Shown here one piece after another: positions 41,082 to 54,639 of a stretch of DNA of 64,000 nucleotides. Source of the stretch: Plantago ovata (Eukaryota; Streptophyta; Magnoliopsida; Lamiales; Plantaginaceae). The translations under genes and the position numbers were made by a program. The stretch's first letter is position 1. Every line of letters begins with the position of its first letter. The stretch covers positions 71,460,496 through 71,524,495 of the forward strand of contig CM051457.1 of the NCBI GenBank assembly GCA_028274465.1, in the 5' to 3' direction. Under the pieces are notes generated by a model. That model saw nothing but the letters and a program-made list of their open reading frames with translations, did no database searches and was not told the DNA's origin.

Positions 41082-42498
41082 AACCGTGATGTTAAGTATT
41101 GTTTGGCTTTGTGTTGATTAGTATCTTGTTCTTTGTTTGCATTTGCATTTGCACGTTTACCGCTTTCTTAGATTTTTTAGGTTGCATTCACTGCATTCAT
41201 CCTAGGATAGTCTTGCATGTTTTATATGGAGCTTATTGCCGAATTTTTTGAACTTTTTTATTGGGTCAATTAATTAACTATGCCATTAATCGTATGCTTC
41301 ATCTCTATGAATTTGTTTGAGGTTTTTCTCGCTTGGCTTGTCGCATTTATGTATTGCACTTAGTGGTAGTCTCGACATCACTTAGTGGTGTTTTCTCTAC
41401 TGCGGTTCACGAAGGCTTTTATAATAGGATGATGCATGTTAGGGTCTTATGGTTGTTTCCCGAGTAATTATGTACCTAAGAGGCAACAAGTCTTCACCAT
41501 GCTTTGAGATTGCTAAATGCCTAGGAAGGAGGTAGTGTGGGGTTGTGTGATCCTTTGTTTATAACCTATTCTTCCGAATAGGTTTGGGGAGGGGGTTGCA
41601 CCATCATTAGACTTGTTTTTCGTTTTTCGTTTTTCATTCCCGTGTTGTGAGTTTATTTTTCCTTTCTCGTAAATTTTGTACTCCAACCTATTCTTTCGAA
41701 TAGATTTGGGGAAGTCATGTGAGTCATTTTGTTTCTCTTTTTGTTATGCTACTGCTGGCTAAAAAAAAAATTGAAAAAAAAAGAAAGAAAAATTCCAGGA
41801 AAAAAGAAAAAAAAAAAAGAAACTGGAAAGAAAAAAAAAAGAGAAAAGACCCCAAAAAAGCAAAGAAGGGTCCAAAAAGAAAGCCAAATAGCAGTTTAGC
41901 AAAGTGTTGTGTCTCATTTTCCAATTCTTGTAATGTTCGTAATCCTGTTTGTAATTTTCTATTTTTTGCCTTTTGTTTTTGAGTGTCATCTGTTCTAGAC
42001 CACCCTCGTCCTGCCATTCAAGAAGTGGTGAATAGCTTAAGACTTTACTTGAGAGATGGGTAGAATAGGGGAGTGTTATCTTTTATAGGGAACCCTCCTT
42101 CGTTTGATGAGAGCCGGTACTGGTTCGACCTCATTGAGGAAAAGTCTTAACATGGTGGAACAACAGTAAGTCCTAAGTTTCATAGGCACGGGACAACCAT
42201 TCGTATCTTAGAATGCTTCATTACGTCGTCACTGACTAGGTCAAGGTAGAGAATGTTATGAGAGACTATCTTGTCTTAACATAAGTGCTTATGTGGATGT
42301 GTATAAGTCAATCGAGGTATTCTTCAACCTATATTCATGCTTTGATTTATATGGTTTTTGTTCATATGTTATTTGATAGATTCAGTAGATTAGTTCATTT
42401 TATTTGGCATGAGACTCCATTTTATGTGTTGCATTGTTTTTTGCATTAGAGTCTAGCTTAGTTGCTTGAGGACAAGCAAAGGTTCGATTTCGGGAGTT
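41082..42498 (+). other. AthA-3 3' region, second part
   Basis: No gene seen. Two AACCTATTC hairpins (41573-41594 and 41685-41706), an A-rich purine tract (41757-41885), conserved blocks, and the polypurine tract before 42499, here TTTCGGGAGTT. Confidence 0.82.
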
Positions 42499-43809
42499 TG
42501 ATGAATGTGTATTTTACACTTTCATTTGAATCTTTTTCACCTATTTTAGCTATCCTCTATGTTAATTTAGCTATATTTTAGTGCATTTTATTAGAATAGT
42601 GTCACGTTTCCCTTTAGTTTTTATTTTACATGTTTTGGTTGAAAAACGAGGATTTCCGGACAATTATATTGAAGTTGACAAGGAATTGGTGTTCTAGAAG
42701 CCTATTTGGAGTATCTGAAGGTTTCCGGATAGAATTTGGAGTCTAGGGGTCGAATCTGGAGGTTAGAAGGCCACTAGAAGTCAGAAACCGAGTCCGAAAA
42801 GGGGAAGAAATCCAAAAACGCATCGAAAACGTGGAATTCCGCGAATTTTACTCCCGGGCGAATCGCCCGTGACGTGGGGCGAATCGCCCGACACCAGGCG
42901 AATCGCCCGGTGTGTGGGGCCCTTCGCCCCACACAAATTCGAAGCATATATATAGTTGCTCAGTTTTTCTCTGAAACTCATACTTTTTCAGACCTATTCT
43001 CTCACCTTTCTCTGTAATTTTAGGTAGGACTTCCCAGAGCCTGTTCTGGGGGTTCGTAGCTTAGGAGACACTTTTTCATAGCAGTTTGGAGCTTGTAAGA
43101 TCGCGATTTTTCGGAGACTGACAACCTTCGGTAACATTGTATCTTACAGTTTATTCTACTTATTTTAAATATCTTTCAACATGTTTTCTTCTATGATTTC
43201 TGTTGATTTCATGACAACTATGAGTAGCTAAACTTATCGTTGGTGTTAGTTTGTGAATTCTTAGCGAAGGGTTGATAATCATGCTAATCGCTATATCGCG
43301 CATTATACTCCGTGTTATTGCTTTATTTCGTGATCAGGCGCAACCTATATCTTTGTATGTTGATTAATTATTATGCACAATTGGACCCTTGTCGACCTAT
43401 GCATATCTATATCTTCGTAGTGTTGAATAATTACGGAACACAATTGGACAATAGTGTTTGACTTGTAAGTATCTATATCTTCGTAGTGTGTGATAATTAC
43501 AACAGGACAATTGATTGATCAAAGATCTCCATGCAAGACCGAGGAATTTACGCATGATTATTAACCCGTTATGCTTTGAAGGACCATACTATCACCAATC
43601 TCCATTATCTGTTAGAAAAACCTTTGCTATATCGTCTGCTGTTTTTATATTCTAAATTAGATTTGATAAAACTAGTTATAGTCCTTAGAGAACGACACTA
43701 GAGGTCATTCTACTGCTACACTACGGTTTTCGTTGTAGTCGTGAATTGCCTTTGGCTAAATAACAAATTTATTTGCTTGTAACTGAGTCTGACAAACTCC
43801 GTCGTATCA
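42499..43809 (+). repeat. AthA-3 3' LTR
   Basis: 1311 bp. Hairpin cluster 42847-42935, TATATATAG at 42947-42955, end CGTCGTATCA, followed by target repeat CATAG. Confidence 0.92.
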
Positions 43810-43814
43810 CATAG

Positions 43815-43872
43815 AGGATAGCAAAATAGGTGAAAAAAGGCTCGAATGAAAGTGTAAAATACACGTTCATCA
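43815..43872 (-). repeat. AthA-2 3' LTR, remaining end
   Basis: 58 bp that complete the antisense LTR interrupted by AthA-3, ending ACACGTTCATCA. The antisense polypurine tract AACTCCCCAAACTG follows. Confidence 0.9.
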
Positions 43873-45419
43873 AACTCCCCAAACTGAACCTTTGCTTGTC
43901 GTCAAGCAACTAAGCTAGACTCTAATGCAAAAAACAATGCAACACAAAAAATGGAGTCTCATGCCAAATGAAATGAACTAATCTATTGAATCTTTCAAAA
44001 AACTTATGAACAAAAACCACACAAATCATAACATGGATATTGGTTGAAGAATGCCTCGATTGACTCATACACAATCACATATGCACTTATGTCAAACAAG
44101 ATAGTCTCTCGTAACATTTTCTACTTGGACCTAGTCAGTGACGACGTAATGAAACATATTAAAATACGAATGGTTGTCCCGTGCCTATGAAACTGAGGAC
44201 TTACTGTTGTTCACCAAGTTAAGACTTTTCCTCAAAGAGGTCGAACCAATACTGGCTCTCATCAAACGAAGGAGGGTTCCCTAAAAAAGATAACACTCCC
44301 CTATTCTACCCATCTCTCAAGCAAAGCCTTAAACTATTCACCACATCCTGAATGGCAGGACGAAGGTGGTCTAGAACAGATGACACTCAAACAAACAAAA
44401 GATAAAAATTACAACTCGATTACGAACATTACATGAATTGAAAAACGAGACACAACACTTTGCTAAACTGCTTTTTGGCCTCTTTTTTTTGGACCCTTCT
44501 TTGCCTTTTTGGGGTCTTTTTTCTTTTTTTTGCTTTTCCAGATTTTTTTCTTTTTTTCCTGGAATTTTTCTTCTTTTTTTTCAATTTTTTTTTCTTTTTT
44601 AAGCCAGCAGTAGCACAACGAAAAAGGAATTACAATGACACACAAACGACCTCCCCAAACCTATTCGAAAGAATAGGTTGGAGTACAAACTCTACGAAAA
44701 AGGAAAATAGACTCACAACACACACTCAAAATCGAAAAACAAGTCTAATGACAGCGTAACCCCCTTCCCAAACCTATTCGAAAGAATAGGTTGCAAATAA
44801 AGGATCACACAATCTCACACTACCTCCTTCCTAGGCATTTAGCAATCTCAAAGCAAGGTGAAGACTTGTTGCCTCTTAGGTACATAATTACTCGGGAAAA
44901 CAACCATAAGATCCTAACATGCATCATCCTATTATAAAGGCCTTCGTGAACCGCATTAGAGAAAACACCACTAAGTGATGTCGAGACTACCAAGCTTAAC
45001 TATGTGCAAACATAAATGTGACAAGCCAAGCGAGAAAACCTCAAACATATTCATAGAGATGAAGCATATGATTAATGTCATAATTAGTTAATCTACCCCA
45101 TAAAAAAGTTCAAAAAATTTGGCAATAAACTCCACATAAAACATGCAAAACTATAATAGGATGAATGTAGTGTATGCAACTAAATACTAAGAAAGCGGTA
45201 AAAGTGCAAATGCAAATGCAAACGAATTACAACAAAATGCAAGGTACTATACTCATCCTACCAATGCCAAGCTCCAAACTACCAATTCCAAGCTCCAAAC
45301 TAACAACACTAGTTCACTTAAATACCATCCCCCCCTCATGAATTTAAAGCTAGTCCCTAGCAATAAGAGAATGAGGAAATAAGATGTGATACTAGATGTT
45401 ACCGTGTGGTTTGGCCTCG
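43873..45419 (-). other. AthA-2 3' noncoding region
   Basis: No gene seen. Antisense counterpart of 41082-42498: two AACCTATTC hairpins (44658-44679 and 44771-44792), the T/C-rich tract 44470-44605, and the conserved GGCCTCGGTCGGCTGAG block near 45414-45430. Confidence 0.8.
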
Positions 45420-46330
45420 GTCGGCTGAGTACACTAGATGTAAGGTATTGAGATTGCTCGAGGGCCTTTGTTGGTGATCATCGGAGCTCGTGGTGGTGGT
45501 GGTAGTTCCACTAATAGATCGAATAGGACCAACTCCTCCATCAGTATTCATGGCATCCTCATTGTCCCTATTGTCTTAATTGTCACCATCATCACCATTA
45601 GAAGAATTGCACTGTCGAAGAGAATCCTCAAGATTAGCCGCTCCAGTTATGGGGTTTTCCATCCGGTATCTCTCTAATAGCCTGTGAACTGTTGAAGGGG
45701 AAAGTGCTGTGCTCTTAGAGTATCCCTCACCAACGTCCTCAACCCCATGGAACATACAGTAAGCTGGGATGAAACTCGGAAACTCAGAGGTTTTCTTCTT
45801 CTTTGCCTAATGTCGCCCACATTCTCTACGGTTGATGCTCCCGATGTCTATATGGTGCTCCCTCAATAAGCAGTCGAGGGGCACCCCAATGAAGGGTTGG
45901 GTGTCCATGTCATTATGTTTTGGAATCAAGTTAGTGATTCGGAACTTAATCACCACCGTCGACTCAAGATTGAATCCGTTGTGATGAGGCCGCCCCGGTT
46001 GCTCCCTAGTCTGTCGGACCTTGCAGTCCTTGTGGCAGATTTCTGCTGTAATATTGGTTTCAATACCTTTTGTGGTACGTGAATAGACATAAGAGTGCTC
46101 ACTCCCTGTGGATTCTCGTTCCTCATCATGGATAAACCACGAAGTTGTTGCAAAAGTCCATGGCTCGAACGCACCTCTAACGAGATCACTCTCCTTCTCT
46201 TGAAGACTAGTAGACCCAACATTGAACTCATGGAAAACGTCCTTGTCAAACCCCTTGACATGGTTGGAATCGAACCACCTCCAATACCTCATTGTAGCCA
46301 AACGGAAGTGCTCCTCTCCCTTTGTGGCAT
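45420..46330 (-). pseudogene. AthA-2 ORF2 relic
   Basis: The start aligns with ATG (complement of 46328-46330), preceded by TTTGTAGGAACC. The frame 46330-45807 still matches the PTP domain (HEFNVGSTSL, DLVRGAFEPW, NLIPKHNDM) with heavy substitution. A stop and shifts follow. The linker is recognisable to about 45430, and the coiled-coil end is lost. Much more decayed than the ORF2 of AthA-3 and AthA-4. Confidence 0.78.
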
Positions 46331-46335
46331 GGTTC

Positions 46336-46857
46336 CTACAAACATCCATTCGTAGCTTGTACAACAAAAAGCTTCATGCATATGCAAATGCAAGACTGAA
46401 ACAAACGAGTAACTCCATTATCACGCCTAACCTTCAAAGCACCAAGTCTAATCTAGCTACCACAATGCAATGTATCAACATATCACAACATGCTTTTATG
46501 CTAGATAACTAGTAACCTTAAATCACAAGATTCATTCAAACCATAGTACTCAAAAAACTTCACCAAAAAGACGCAAACCCCACCAATCAATTGGTCTACC
46601 ATGATGTCTACCTCTATCATACCAATAACCTCATCATAAAACATGGAGTGAAGAAAAAGGAGCAATGCAAAACGAGACATAGATATCAAGTAAGCATAAA
46701 TTCCCAATTTACCAAACCAAGCAAAATTGAGCAAGCAATTGGTAATGAAAATTGATTCTAATCACATAAACAATCAACCCATACATTATATAAGCTCAAT
46801 TGAAGCATAAATCAAAAAACCCCCAAATTTGAAAAATTAGGGTTCATGTGAAGTTAC
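46336..46857 (-). other. Putative intron before AthA-2 ORF2
   Basis: Minus strand donor TCTTAT|GTAACTTC at 46857, acceptor TTTGTAG at 46336, 522 bp. Aligns with the intron-like stretches of AthA-3 and AthA-4. Confidence 0.45.
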
Positions 46858-47373
46858 ATAAGATCTGAAAACAAATGCACTAGGATGAAATATGTTCAGA
46901 TAGAATTAAAGAGCACGTAATGGGCTTCGATTGAAGCTAAAGAACACAAAATTTGATGGAGCATTGAAGAAATTATGGTAGAAAGAAGGTTTTTCGAGTT
47001 TTTGGGTGTTTTGGAGAAAGAGAGGTGAATAATGAGGGTTTCGTGGAAGAATCTCGCTTTTGACCTTACCTGAAGACGGGGGGCGATTCGCCCCCCACCT
47101 CCAGTGGGTGGGGAGACGAAATTTTTCGAAAAAAAGTTCGGCTTTTATCCCCGAAAACCATTCTCCTCATAAAAAACACTCGTAAAAGTTCACTCGAACA
47201 TAAACATAAGCACAAAGCAACACAAAAATGAACAAATTCACATAAATAAAGGCAAATTGGTCAATGTATGAATGCATGCAATGCAATAAAGCGATAAAAA
47301 AAGCGATAAAAACTCCGGGTTGCCTCCCGGATAGCGCCATTGTTTATAGTCTTTGACTCGACTCCTTCTTGCT
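46858..47373 (-). other. AthA-2 post-gag region
   Basis: No gene. A short remnant of the hairpin array at 47076-47115 (GGGGGGCGAATCGCCCCCC-type), an AT-rich stretch, and the GGTTGCCTCCCGG block near 47318. Confidence 0.6.
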
Positions 47374-49423
47374 CTAGTTCTTCTTTTTGAGGGTACTAGA
47401 CTTCCCCTTCATGGATCTCCTCCTCATGCCACGAACCTGTGAATGAGAATGAACATAGAAAGCAAGACCAAAGTAGTTAACGGTGTGAGAAGCATTGAAG
47501 TGAATACTTGGATCAGATATGGCTCGCAACACATGTCGCTTGCCATCCACCTCAATGTTGCAATTTCTTCGGTAGATGTCTATCACGGAGGCGTAGTTTA
47601 GTCAAGAACGTTCGCCCCAAGAGAACAACATCCCCCATCCCAGGTGTAGACGCCGGCATAACTACAAAGTTGGTGTACACAGAAGCTTCACCAATCTTAA
47701 CCAATACGTTCTTCACAACACCTTCGGGTCTCACAAAGGCTCCATCCGCCAATTGCACAATAGCCTTATGCTCAGATAGTTTTCCAAGCCTACTCTTCTC
47801 AAACACATTCATTGGGAGCACATTAGAGTAAGATCACGTATCTAGTGTAGCACGAACATCTTCAAGTTCACCAATCCCGACCTTAACATCGAAACTCTGA
47901 GGGATTGGCTCGGGATCCTCTTGCTCCTCATCACTCTCATCAGAACCAAGGTCATTCTCTTCTTCCTTGGCTAGTGGGGGTTCTTCATCCTTGCAATCCT
48001 CACATTTAGCAACCTTCTTGATGGTGATTTCAACAGGAAGATCACCCACCAAGGTAATGGACATCAACTTCTCAGTGTTGCTAGGCAACTTCCCTTGCTC
48101 CCTACTTGATCCACGGTCAATCAACTCTTGCATCTTTTGATGGGCAAGCCTAGTTCTCTCTTCCAAACGATCAAGCCTCGCCCTAGTCTTTCCGGAATCT
48201 TCTTCATAACGCTTAAGAAAACTTTGGGTGTGATCAACCATTTTTTGCAAGTTTTCCATGAGTAGAGTTGTCTTCGACTTTGGTTGCTCTTTGGGAGCGG
48301 GATTTTCGCAGTGATCATTACCATAGCTAAGCCTACTACGGTCTTGGTTAGGTCCATAAGTTTGGCTAGCCGGCGCGTATCCTTGATTGTTTCGGAACCC
48401 TCTTCTCCAAAATCCACCTCGAGGATTCCTACCATCTTGTCCATAGCTAGCTTCTTGAGTACCAAATTCCGCAGCAAAGGCTTCCTCTTCGCCTCCTTGA
48501 ACCCAATTGCCATCATCATATGCAAGCTCCGATCTACACATATCATGAGCTCCATGCCCATAGTTCTTGCATATTCGGCAAACCTCATTTGATATGGATG
48601 TTCTAGCGGAGTTCTTGGATCCTTGAATTGCGAACCCTTAGCAAGCCTTTCGAAAACCGCCCAGACGGATTCTACGGTTTCCGGCCCAAATATTGCCATG
48701 GCATTGGAAATCCACCACTTGCTGATTCTCAAAGGTTAGTCCACTGTAGAAGTGTTGGACAAGATCCGAAAGCTCAAAACCATGGTGAGGGCACTTGTTC
48801 ATGAGGTCTTGGAACCTCTCAAACGCGGTGTAGATGGTCTCATCATAGTCTTGTTTGAACCCAGTGATTTGCACCTTAAGCGCGGTAGTCAAGGTGTGAG
48901 GGAAGTATTTCTCCATGAATGCTGAAAAAACCTTTTCCCAAGTGTCAAGCGAACCCGCCGGTAGAGAACTCAACCATGACTTGGGCCTGTCGCCAAGCCT
49001 CATAGCAAAAACCTTCATTCTCAACTCATCTGTTGTTATTTCAGCTCCGGGTCGTGGGAGTTGGTTGACGAAATCATCGATATCGTGCAAGTATCCCATC
49101 ACATCTTCACTTGCTAAGCCATAGAACCTCGTAAGTTGTTGGAACGCGTTGTTTTTTATTTTCAGATCTCGAGTTGCAGGCGAAAGAACAATCATCGGTC
49201 CCCTCATACGATCCTTGGTGGGTTGAACCCATGTTTTCATTGGTCTAGCTTCTGCAATTCCGAGGATTTCCTTAAAAAGACTGTGTAGAGATTTAGAGAA
49301 ATCGATATCCTCTATTTCCTCTAGTTCACGTCGTCGAAGTAGTCGCCTTCGTTGGTGGTAGACTCTGTCGATTTCAGCGATTGGTTCAGCAAGCGGTGTT
49401 CCCCTAGATCGTGTACTTCGCAT
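47374..49423 (-). pseudogene. gag-pro: AthA-2 gag-protease relic
   Basis: Starts MRSTRSRGTPLAEPIAEID and is open to 48638 through the Gag domain. It then has a frameshift near 48690 and a deletion near 48610 of the stretch before the knuckle. The knuckle itself (CRICKNYGHG..C) is near 48575-48530. The frame is open 48541-47834 up to the protease triad, where the Gly codon is a stop (DT followed by TGA, complement of 47834-47836). The protease tail is at 47821-47552 with a further shift near 47570. Clearly inactive. Confidence 0.9.
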
Positions 49424-49548
49424 ACACTATCTGTAACAAGCTAAGAAGAGAGTATCAGAGAGATCAAAAAAAAGAAAACTACTAACTAGGAATTGAATGC
49501 TGAAAATATATAAAAGCTAAACAAAAGTCCCCGGCAACGGCGCCAATT
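49424..49548 (-). promoter_or_regulatory. AthA-2 5' untranslated region and primer site
   Basis: The minus strand carries TGGCGCCGTTGCCGGGGA within 49527-49545, a perfect tRNA-Asp complement three bases from the LTR. Confidence 0.92.
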
Positions 49549-50168
49549 TGATGAACTGGAATTTGTCAGATTCAATTAATCAAATAAATTTGTTTTTAGC
49601 CAAAGGCAATTCACAACTACAACGAAAACCGTAGTGTAGCAGTAAAATAACCTCGAGTGTCGATCTCTAAGGACTATAACTAGCTTTATCTAATTTAACT
49701 TAAACTATAAAATCAACAGACGACTTAGCACAGGTTTTTCTTATCAAGATAATGGAAGTTAGTGATAGTATGATCATTCAAAGCATAGTAGGTTAATAAT
49801 CATGCATGAAGTACCCGATCGTTTTGCATAGAGATCTAAGATCATGAATTGTCCAATGTGTTCCGTTCAATTCAACACTACGAAGATAGAGGGCTTAGAT
49901 AGATCAAAAAAATAAAGCAATAACTCAAAGTCTGATTCGCATTACTGCCATCATGCATAATCAATAACCCTAGCTAAGAAATCACATACTATCACCAACG
50001 ATAGATTTAGCTACTCATAGATGTCATGCAATCAACAGAAATCAAAGCAAGATTGAATGAAAACATGTTGAAAGATATAAATATAAATAGAAAAATCGTG
50101 AGATACAATGTTACCGAAGGTTGTCAATCTCCGAAGATTCGCGATCTCACAAGCTCCAAATTGATAAG
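49549..50168 (-). repeat. AthA-2 5' LTR, first part
   Basis: Begins TGATGAACTGG like the 3' LTR at 22800. Interrupted at ATAAG (50164-50168) by AthB-2. Confidence 0.9.
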
Positions 50169-51570
50169 TGATGATGTCGTTTTTCACCAATTAAATTTGT
50201 TTAAAAGCCTAAGAACACTTATCACTACACAAACTAGAGTGCAATGGCAAGTTGTCCCCGAGTGTCGTTCTCTCGGGACCTAACGTGGCTTTGCTTGAGG
50301 TTTTTGCAAGTAATTTCAGTCAACGAGTTCAATTGTTTAGAGAATCGTTTCCTTTGAACAATAGCAACGAGAAATCAGATTGTTGTAATCAAGTTTGGAA
50401 AACGGTTGGTGGTAGAAATCAAATACACATGCATGGGTTACGAATATGCTCACAAGTTCAGTGCGTAAAACCTTCGATCAAGTCTGCTAAGCAACTCGTC
50501 TAGGTAACTTTAAGACACACATCATAAAAGACCACTATCAATACTTTAGAGGTGCTTGTCACTAACACCATTTATCTAGCATGCTGCAAATCTCTAACAT
50601 ACAATCCTATAGCTTTCATTGACCAAGAGTTTGTCACTATACTCAATTCGAATATATTTTATAGGCAACTAAGAATCATATGAAGGGATTTGCAGCAAGA
50701 TTGAATCACAATCTCATGTAAGCATAAACATAACCCAAAGCATGCATATTCTACATTCTACCACCAACACAAAAGATTTAGCTACTCATATTCATCAACA
50801 TAGACGTCAATTCATATGAATAATAATCAGAATACATCATATCAAACTACAAGACAAGAGAGTGATACAAGTTACCACCAAAGCTGTCACTAATCGGTGG
50901 AAATCAAAGAAAACCTCTCCGTAGATGATTAGAAAGGATGAATTCCAATCAAAACCTTGAATCCCAAGCTAAAATACAAAGTAATCTGAGTTTTCTCTGA
51001 GTTTTGGGGCTTAGGAGCTCTCCAAAACTAAGTTACAGTTCAAAAGATATTCAAAAAATGACCAAAGATCAGATCTAAGAAGGAAAATCCGAAAACGTAA
51101 CCGCTGTCAAGCGGACCGCTTGGAGAAGCCAAGCGGAGCGCTTGGCAAGCGAAGCGCTTTGGCACTCCAAGCGCTTCGCTTGGCTTCTGTGCCAAAGCTC
51201 CTGGAAATTGAAGCGGAGCGCTTCACTATTCCAGGCGCTTAGCTTGGCTCCTGGGCAGATTTTTGTCTTCAAACTCAATCTTTTTTCCCTCGCACGGCCC
51301 TCGGGTGCCTTGGACTCATCCTTCTCGATGCTTATTGAAACTCAAACACTTACGAACAAGCCACAGAGATTGGGGAACTTCAACGGGGCCATCTTTTCCA
51401 TCAAAAAGGCTCGTTTTTAGCTCCAAAAACGCCGTTTCGTACCTAAGTGCCTGAAATGCAGAAAACACAAAACGTGACACTATTCTATAAAACCAACCAA
51501 AAAACAAGGCTAGAAGATAGCGAAAGAAGGTAAAAAAGACAAGATGAACGCGTCAAAAATACGTTCATCA
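50169..51570 (-). repeat. AthB-2 3' LTR
   Basis: 1402 bp, ends TGATGATGTCG..ACGTTCATCA. Hairpin array at 51108-51255. Antisense polypurine tract AACTCCCCAAACC follows. Confidence 0.92.
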
Positions 51571-53428
51571 AACTCCCCAAACCAAACTTTTGCTTGTCCT
51601 CAAGCAACAAACTATCCTAAATGCAACACAAAAGGAGTCTCATGCCAAGTAAAGTGAACTAATCTATTGAATCTACCAAATGCTTATGAACAAAACCAAG
51701 TGAGCATGACATGCAAATAGGTTGAAGTATGCCTCGATTGCGAATATACACATTCTCAAGTGCACTTGGTTAAACAAGGAGTCTCACGTAACATCTTCTA
51801 CCTGGACCTGGTCAGTGATGACACAATGATGCATGTTATTATACTACAATTGCCCCGTGCCTATGAAACCGAGGACTTACTTATGTTCACCAAGCGAGAC
51901 TTTTCCTCAAGAGAGGGCGAACCAATACTGGCTCTCATCAAACGAAGGAGGGTTCCCTTAGATAGATAACACTCCCCTATTCTACCCAGACTCTCAAGAA
52001 TGAGCCTCTTTTAACCACTTCTTGAATAGCAAGACGAGGGTGGTCAAGAACAGGCCTTGGACAAAGGCGACACGAAACGAAAGATAGAATTTACAACTTG
52101 ATAACTTCACAATAACAAATATTTACATGACACTTGACACTTTACTAGACTGCTTTTGGCTTGCAACGACCCTTCTTTTGCTTTTGGGTCTTATTCTTTA
52201 TTTTCTTTCTTCTTTTTTTTTTTTTATTATTTTCTTTTCTCTTTTCTTATTTCCTCTTTTTTTCTTCTTTTCTTTTCTTCTTTTCTTTTTCTCTTTTTTT
52301 TTTCTTTTGTATAGGGGCAAGCAGCAGTACTACGTGTCAAAAACTCCTCCCCAAACCTATTCGAGAGAATAGGTTTGAGCACAAAGACGAAAAAGAAAAA
52401 GGAAAGACTCATTTACAAAGACACCTCCCCAAACCTATTCGAAAGAATAGGTTGGGACACAAAACAAAAAGAAAAAGAAAAAGAAAACTTTACAACGACT
52501 CAAAGACGAAAGACAAGTATAACGAAGCAACCCCCTCCCCAAACCTATTCGATAGAATAGGTTTATTACAAGGAATCGCACACCTCACACTACCTCCTTC
52601 CTAGGCATTTGGCAATCTATAATCGAGGTGAAGAACTTGTCGCCTCTTACGTACATAATTACACGGGTTACAACCATAGACTCTAACATGCATCATTTCA
52701 TAAGGCCATCGTGAACCGCAGCAGAAGAAACACCACTCAAGGTGATGTCGAGACTACTAAGCTTAACTAGTGCACAAGCGAATGTGACAAACCAAGCGAG
52801 AGAAGCCTCAAACTACTTGCAAAGTGATGCAACATATGATCAATGGTCATAAACACTTAGTCTACTCAATAAAAAAGCTCAAAAGACTTGGCAATAAACT
52901 CCACACACAACAACGTGCAACAACTAATCTAGGGATGATATGCATGCAAAAATTTGAAAAAACACGACAAATCACATGAACTTGAGTAAAATCAGGCATG
53001 TACGAACCACACAAGCATATAGTACTGAAAATCCAATACCCCCTCTTCAAACCTAAACTTTTGCTCATCCTCGAGCAAAGAAAAGTTGAATGAAAAGGAA
53101 AAATTGGATTGAAAGTACACTTCCCTGAGATAAAGGTTCGTGTCCAATCTCCTATATATGAGTAGTACCTGAAAGGACTCAAGAAACAAGTGAAAACGGG
53201 TGCGCAAAGGTGAGAAGAAAGGAAAAAACGAGGAAAATCTGGGTACAGGGTCCAGGCGGACCGCTTGGCAGGAGCCAAGCGGTTCGCTTGGTCAAGCGGA
53301 GCGCTTGGGAGGCTCCAGGCGCTCCGCTTGAATTTCCAGGAAGTTGCAAAACTTCCTGGAATTTCAAGCGGACCACTTGGCCCTTCCAAGCGCTTCGCTT
53401 GGCCCTATTTCCAGATTTTCAATGTTTT
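51571..53428 (-). other. AthB-2 3' noncoding region
   Basis: No gene. Antisense counterpart of 11470-13100: three AACCTATTC hairpins, a T/C-rich tract (52200-52315) and a hairpin array (53250-53405). It ends in a junction at about 53425-53432 inside ATGTTTTCC. Confidence 0.82.
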
Positions 53429-54329
53429 CCAGATACATTTATTACCATGTTGTTTTCCACAGCTGCCTGAAAGTCTTCATCTTGTTCTTCTTCTTCATCA
53501 AGGTTTGGATCAGTGACCTTGGCATCAAGTAAAGCTTTTTCAGCTAACTCGGCATCAGAAAGCTTTGCCTCGTCCTTGGCAATTTCAGCAAACTTTCTGG
53601 CTTGTTCTTCACTCATCTCAGCAACTTGGTCAGTTGCTGGATGTTCAGCAATACAAGGAGCAGTAGTAGATTTGTCTTGGTTGCTGGGAGGTGGTTGTCG
53701 GCAACTTGCTCTTGTTCAGTTGCTTGATCAGCAATTTGATTTACTCCATCAGCACCAGGACATGGACCTTGAGATTCATCATCATCATCCTTTTTGTCCT
53801 TTGAGTCCTTAGAATCTTTTCCGTCATCATCATCACTAGAGTTTTCAATGACATTCTCATCTTCTTTTTCTTGTTCATCATCAGTAAGAATAACTAATGG
53901 AAGATGCATGTACTTAGCTTGACTTGTGACCTCTTCCTCCTCATTGATTTTGTGGGGATCAGCCACCACAAGCACAAAGGAGCCTCTAATTCTCTCAGCT
54001 TGTTCAGATGGAGAAGAACTCCTGAATTGATTCTTCATATTTTCTCTAATTGTGTGAATCAGATCAGTTCCCATTTGCTGAGAATATGGGAGATCTACTA
54101 GTAGGATGGAGGGGACAAAGGTCTCAAGCTTAAGTAAAGAAGTTCCTTTCTTTTCAAAAGAGAGATGTCGATAAAGATCTGAGAAATCCATTCTTCTGTA
54201 TCTTTGCCAGTTGCTGACAGACTTCGAAACCTTGGTCAAAGTGTTCTTTTTTAAGCTTGAGTAAAGCTCCCCTGAGCTGACTTCATGGACTTCAGTGATG
54301 AAAGATGCTTTTATACTCTCCTTTTGAGC

Positions 54330-54403
54330 CTGAAAAAGAACAATGTTAGTTTCAAAAATGTTTTTGAATGTCGTTTAGAGTCTAAAACTGATTCATGATT
54401 TAC
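54330..54403 (-). other. Putative mini-intron 3 in the Cop3 ORF
   Basis: 74 bp, AGCAG|GTAAATCA .. CTTTTTCAG. The flanking frames do not join in phase as they stand, so a small indel in the preceding exon or a different donor is needed. Confidence 0.5.
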
Positions 54404-54498
54404 CTGCTATTTTCAGCAACCTCATGTTGCACACTTGGTTGTGAAATTTCTACATCCAATTCAATAGGAGTTGTGGTAGCTTCCTTGGTTTGTTCATC

Positions 54499-54570
54499 CT
54501 GAAATAACACTTTGTTAGATACAAGTATTAAGTTTTTAAACATAGTAAATTTACCAAAATTTGCATCAAC
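54499..54570 (-). other. Putative mini-intron 2 in the Cop3 ORF
   Basis: 72 bp, CAGCAG|GTTGATGC .. GTTATTTCAG. The 69-nt exon between introns 1 and 2 is a whole number of codons. Confidence 0.55.
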
Positions 54571-54639
54571 CTGCTGAGCAGGAGTTGTTGATTCTGGTGC
54601 AGAAACCTCAGCAAGCTTCTGTCTTGTATCTTGAGAAGT

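Larger units (their letters stand above)
23938..43809 (+). mobile_element. AthA-3: Athila-like element, twice interrupted
   Basis: Flanked by CATAG at 23933-23937 and 43810-43814. Its parts are a 5' LTR 23938-25251, primer site 25255-25272, gag-protease (25398-25597 plus 34399-36358, broken by AthA-4), leader with intron signals, intact ORF2 (37529-38866), a 3' region (38867-42498, broken by a solo LTR) and a 3' LTR 42499-43809. No pol is present. Confidence 0.92.

Noticed and set aside
41719-42017. Lysine-rich or phenylalanine-rich small ORFs in the A-rich tracts
   Set aside because: Composition artefact of the purine tract on either strand.
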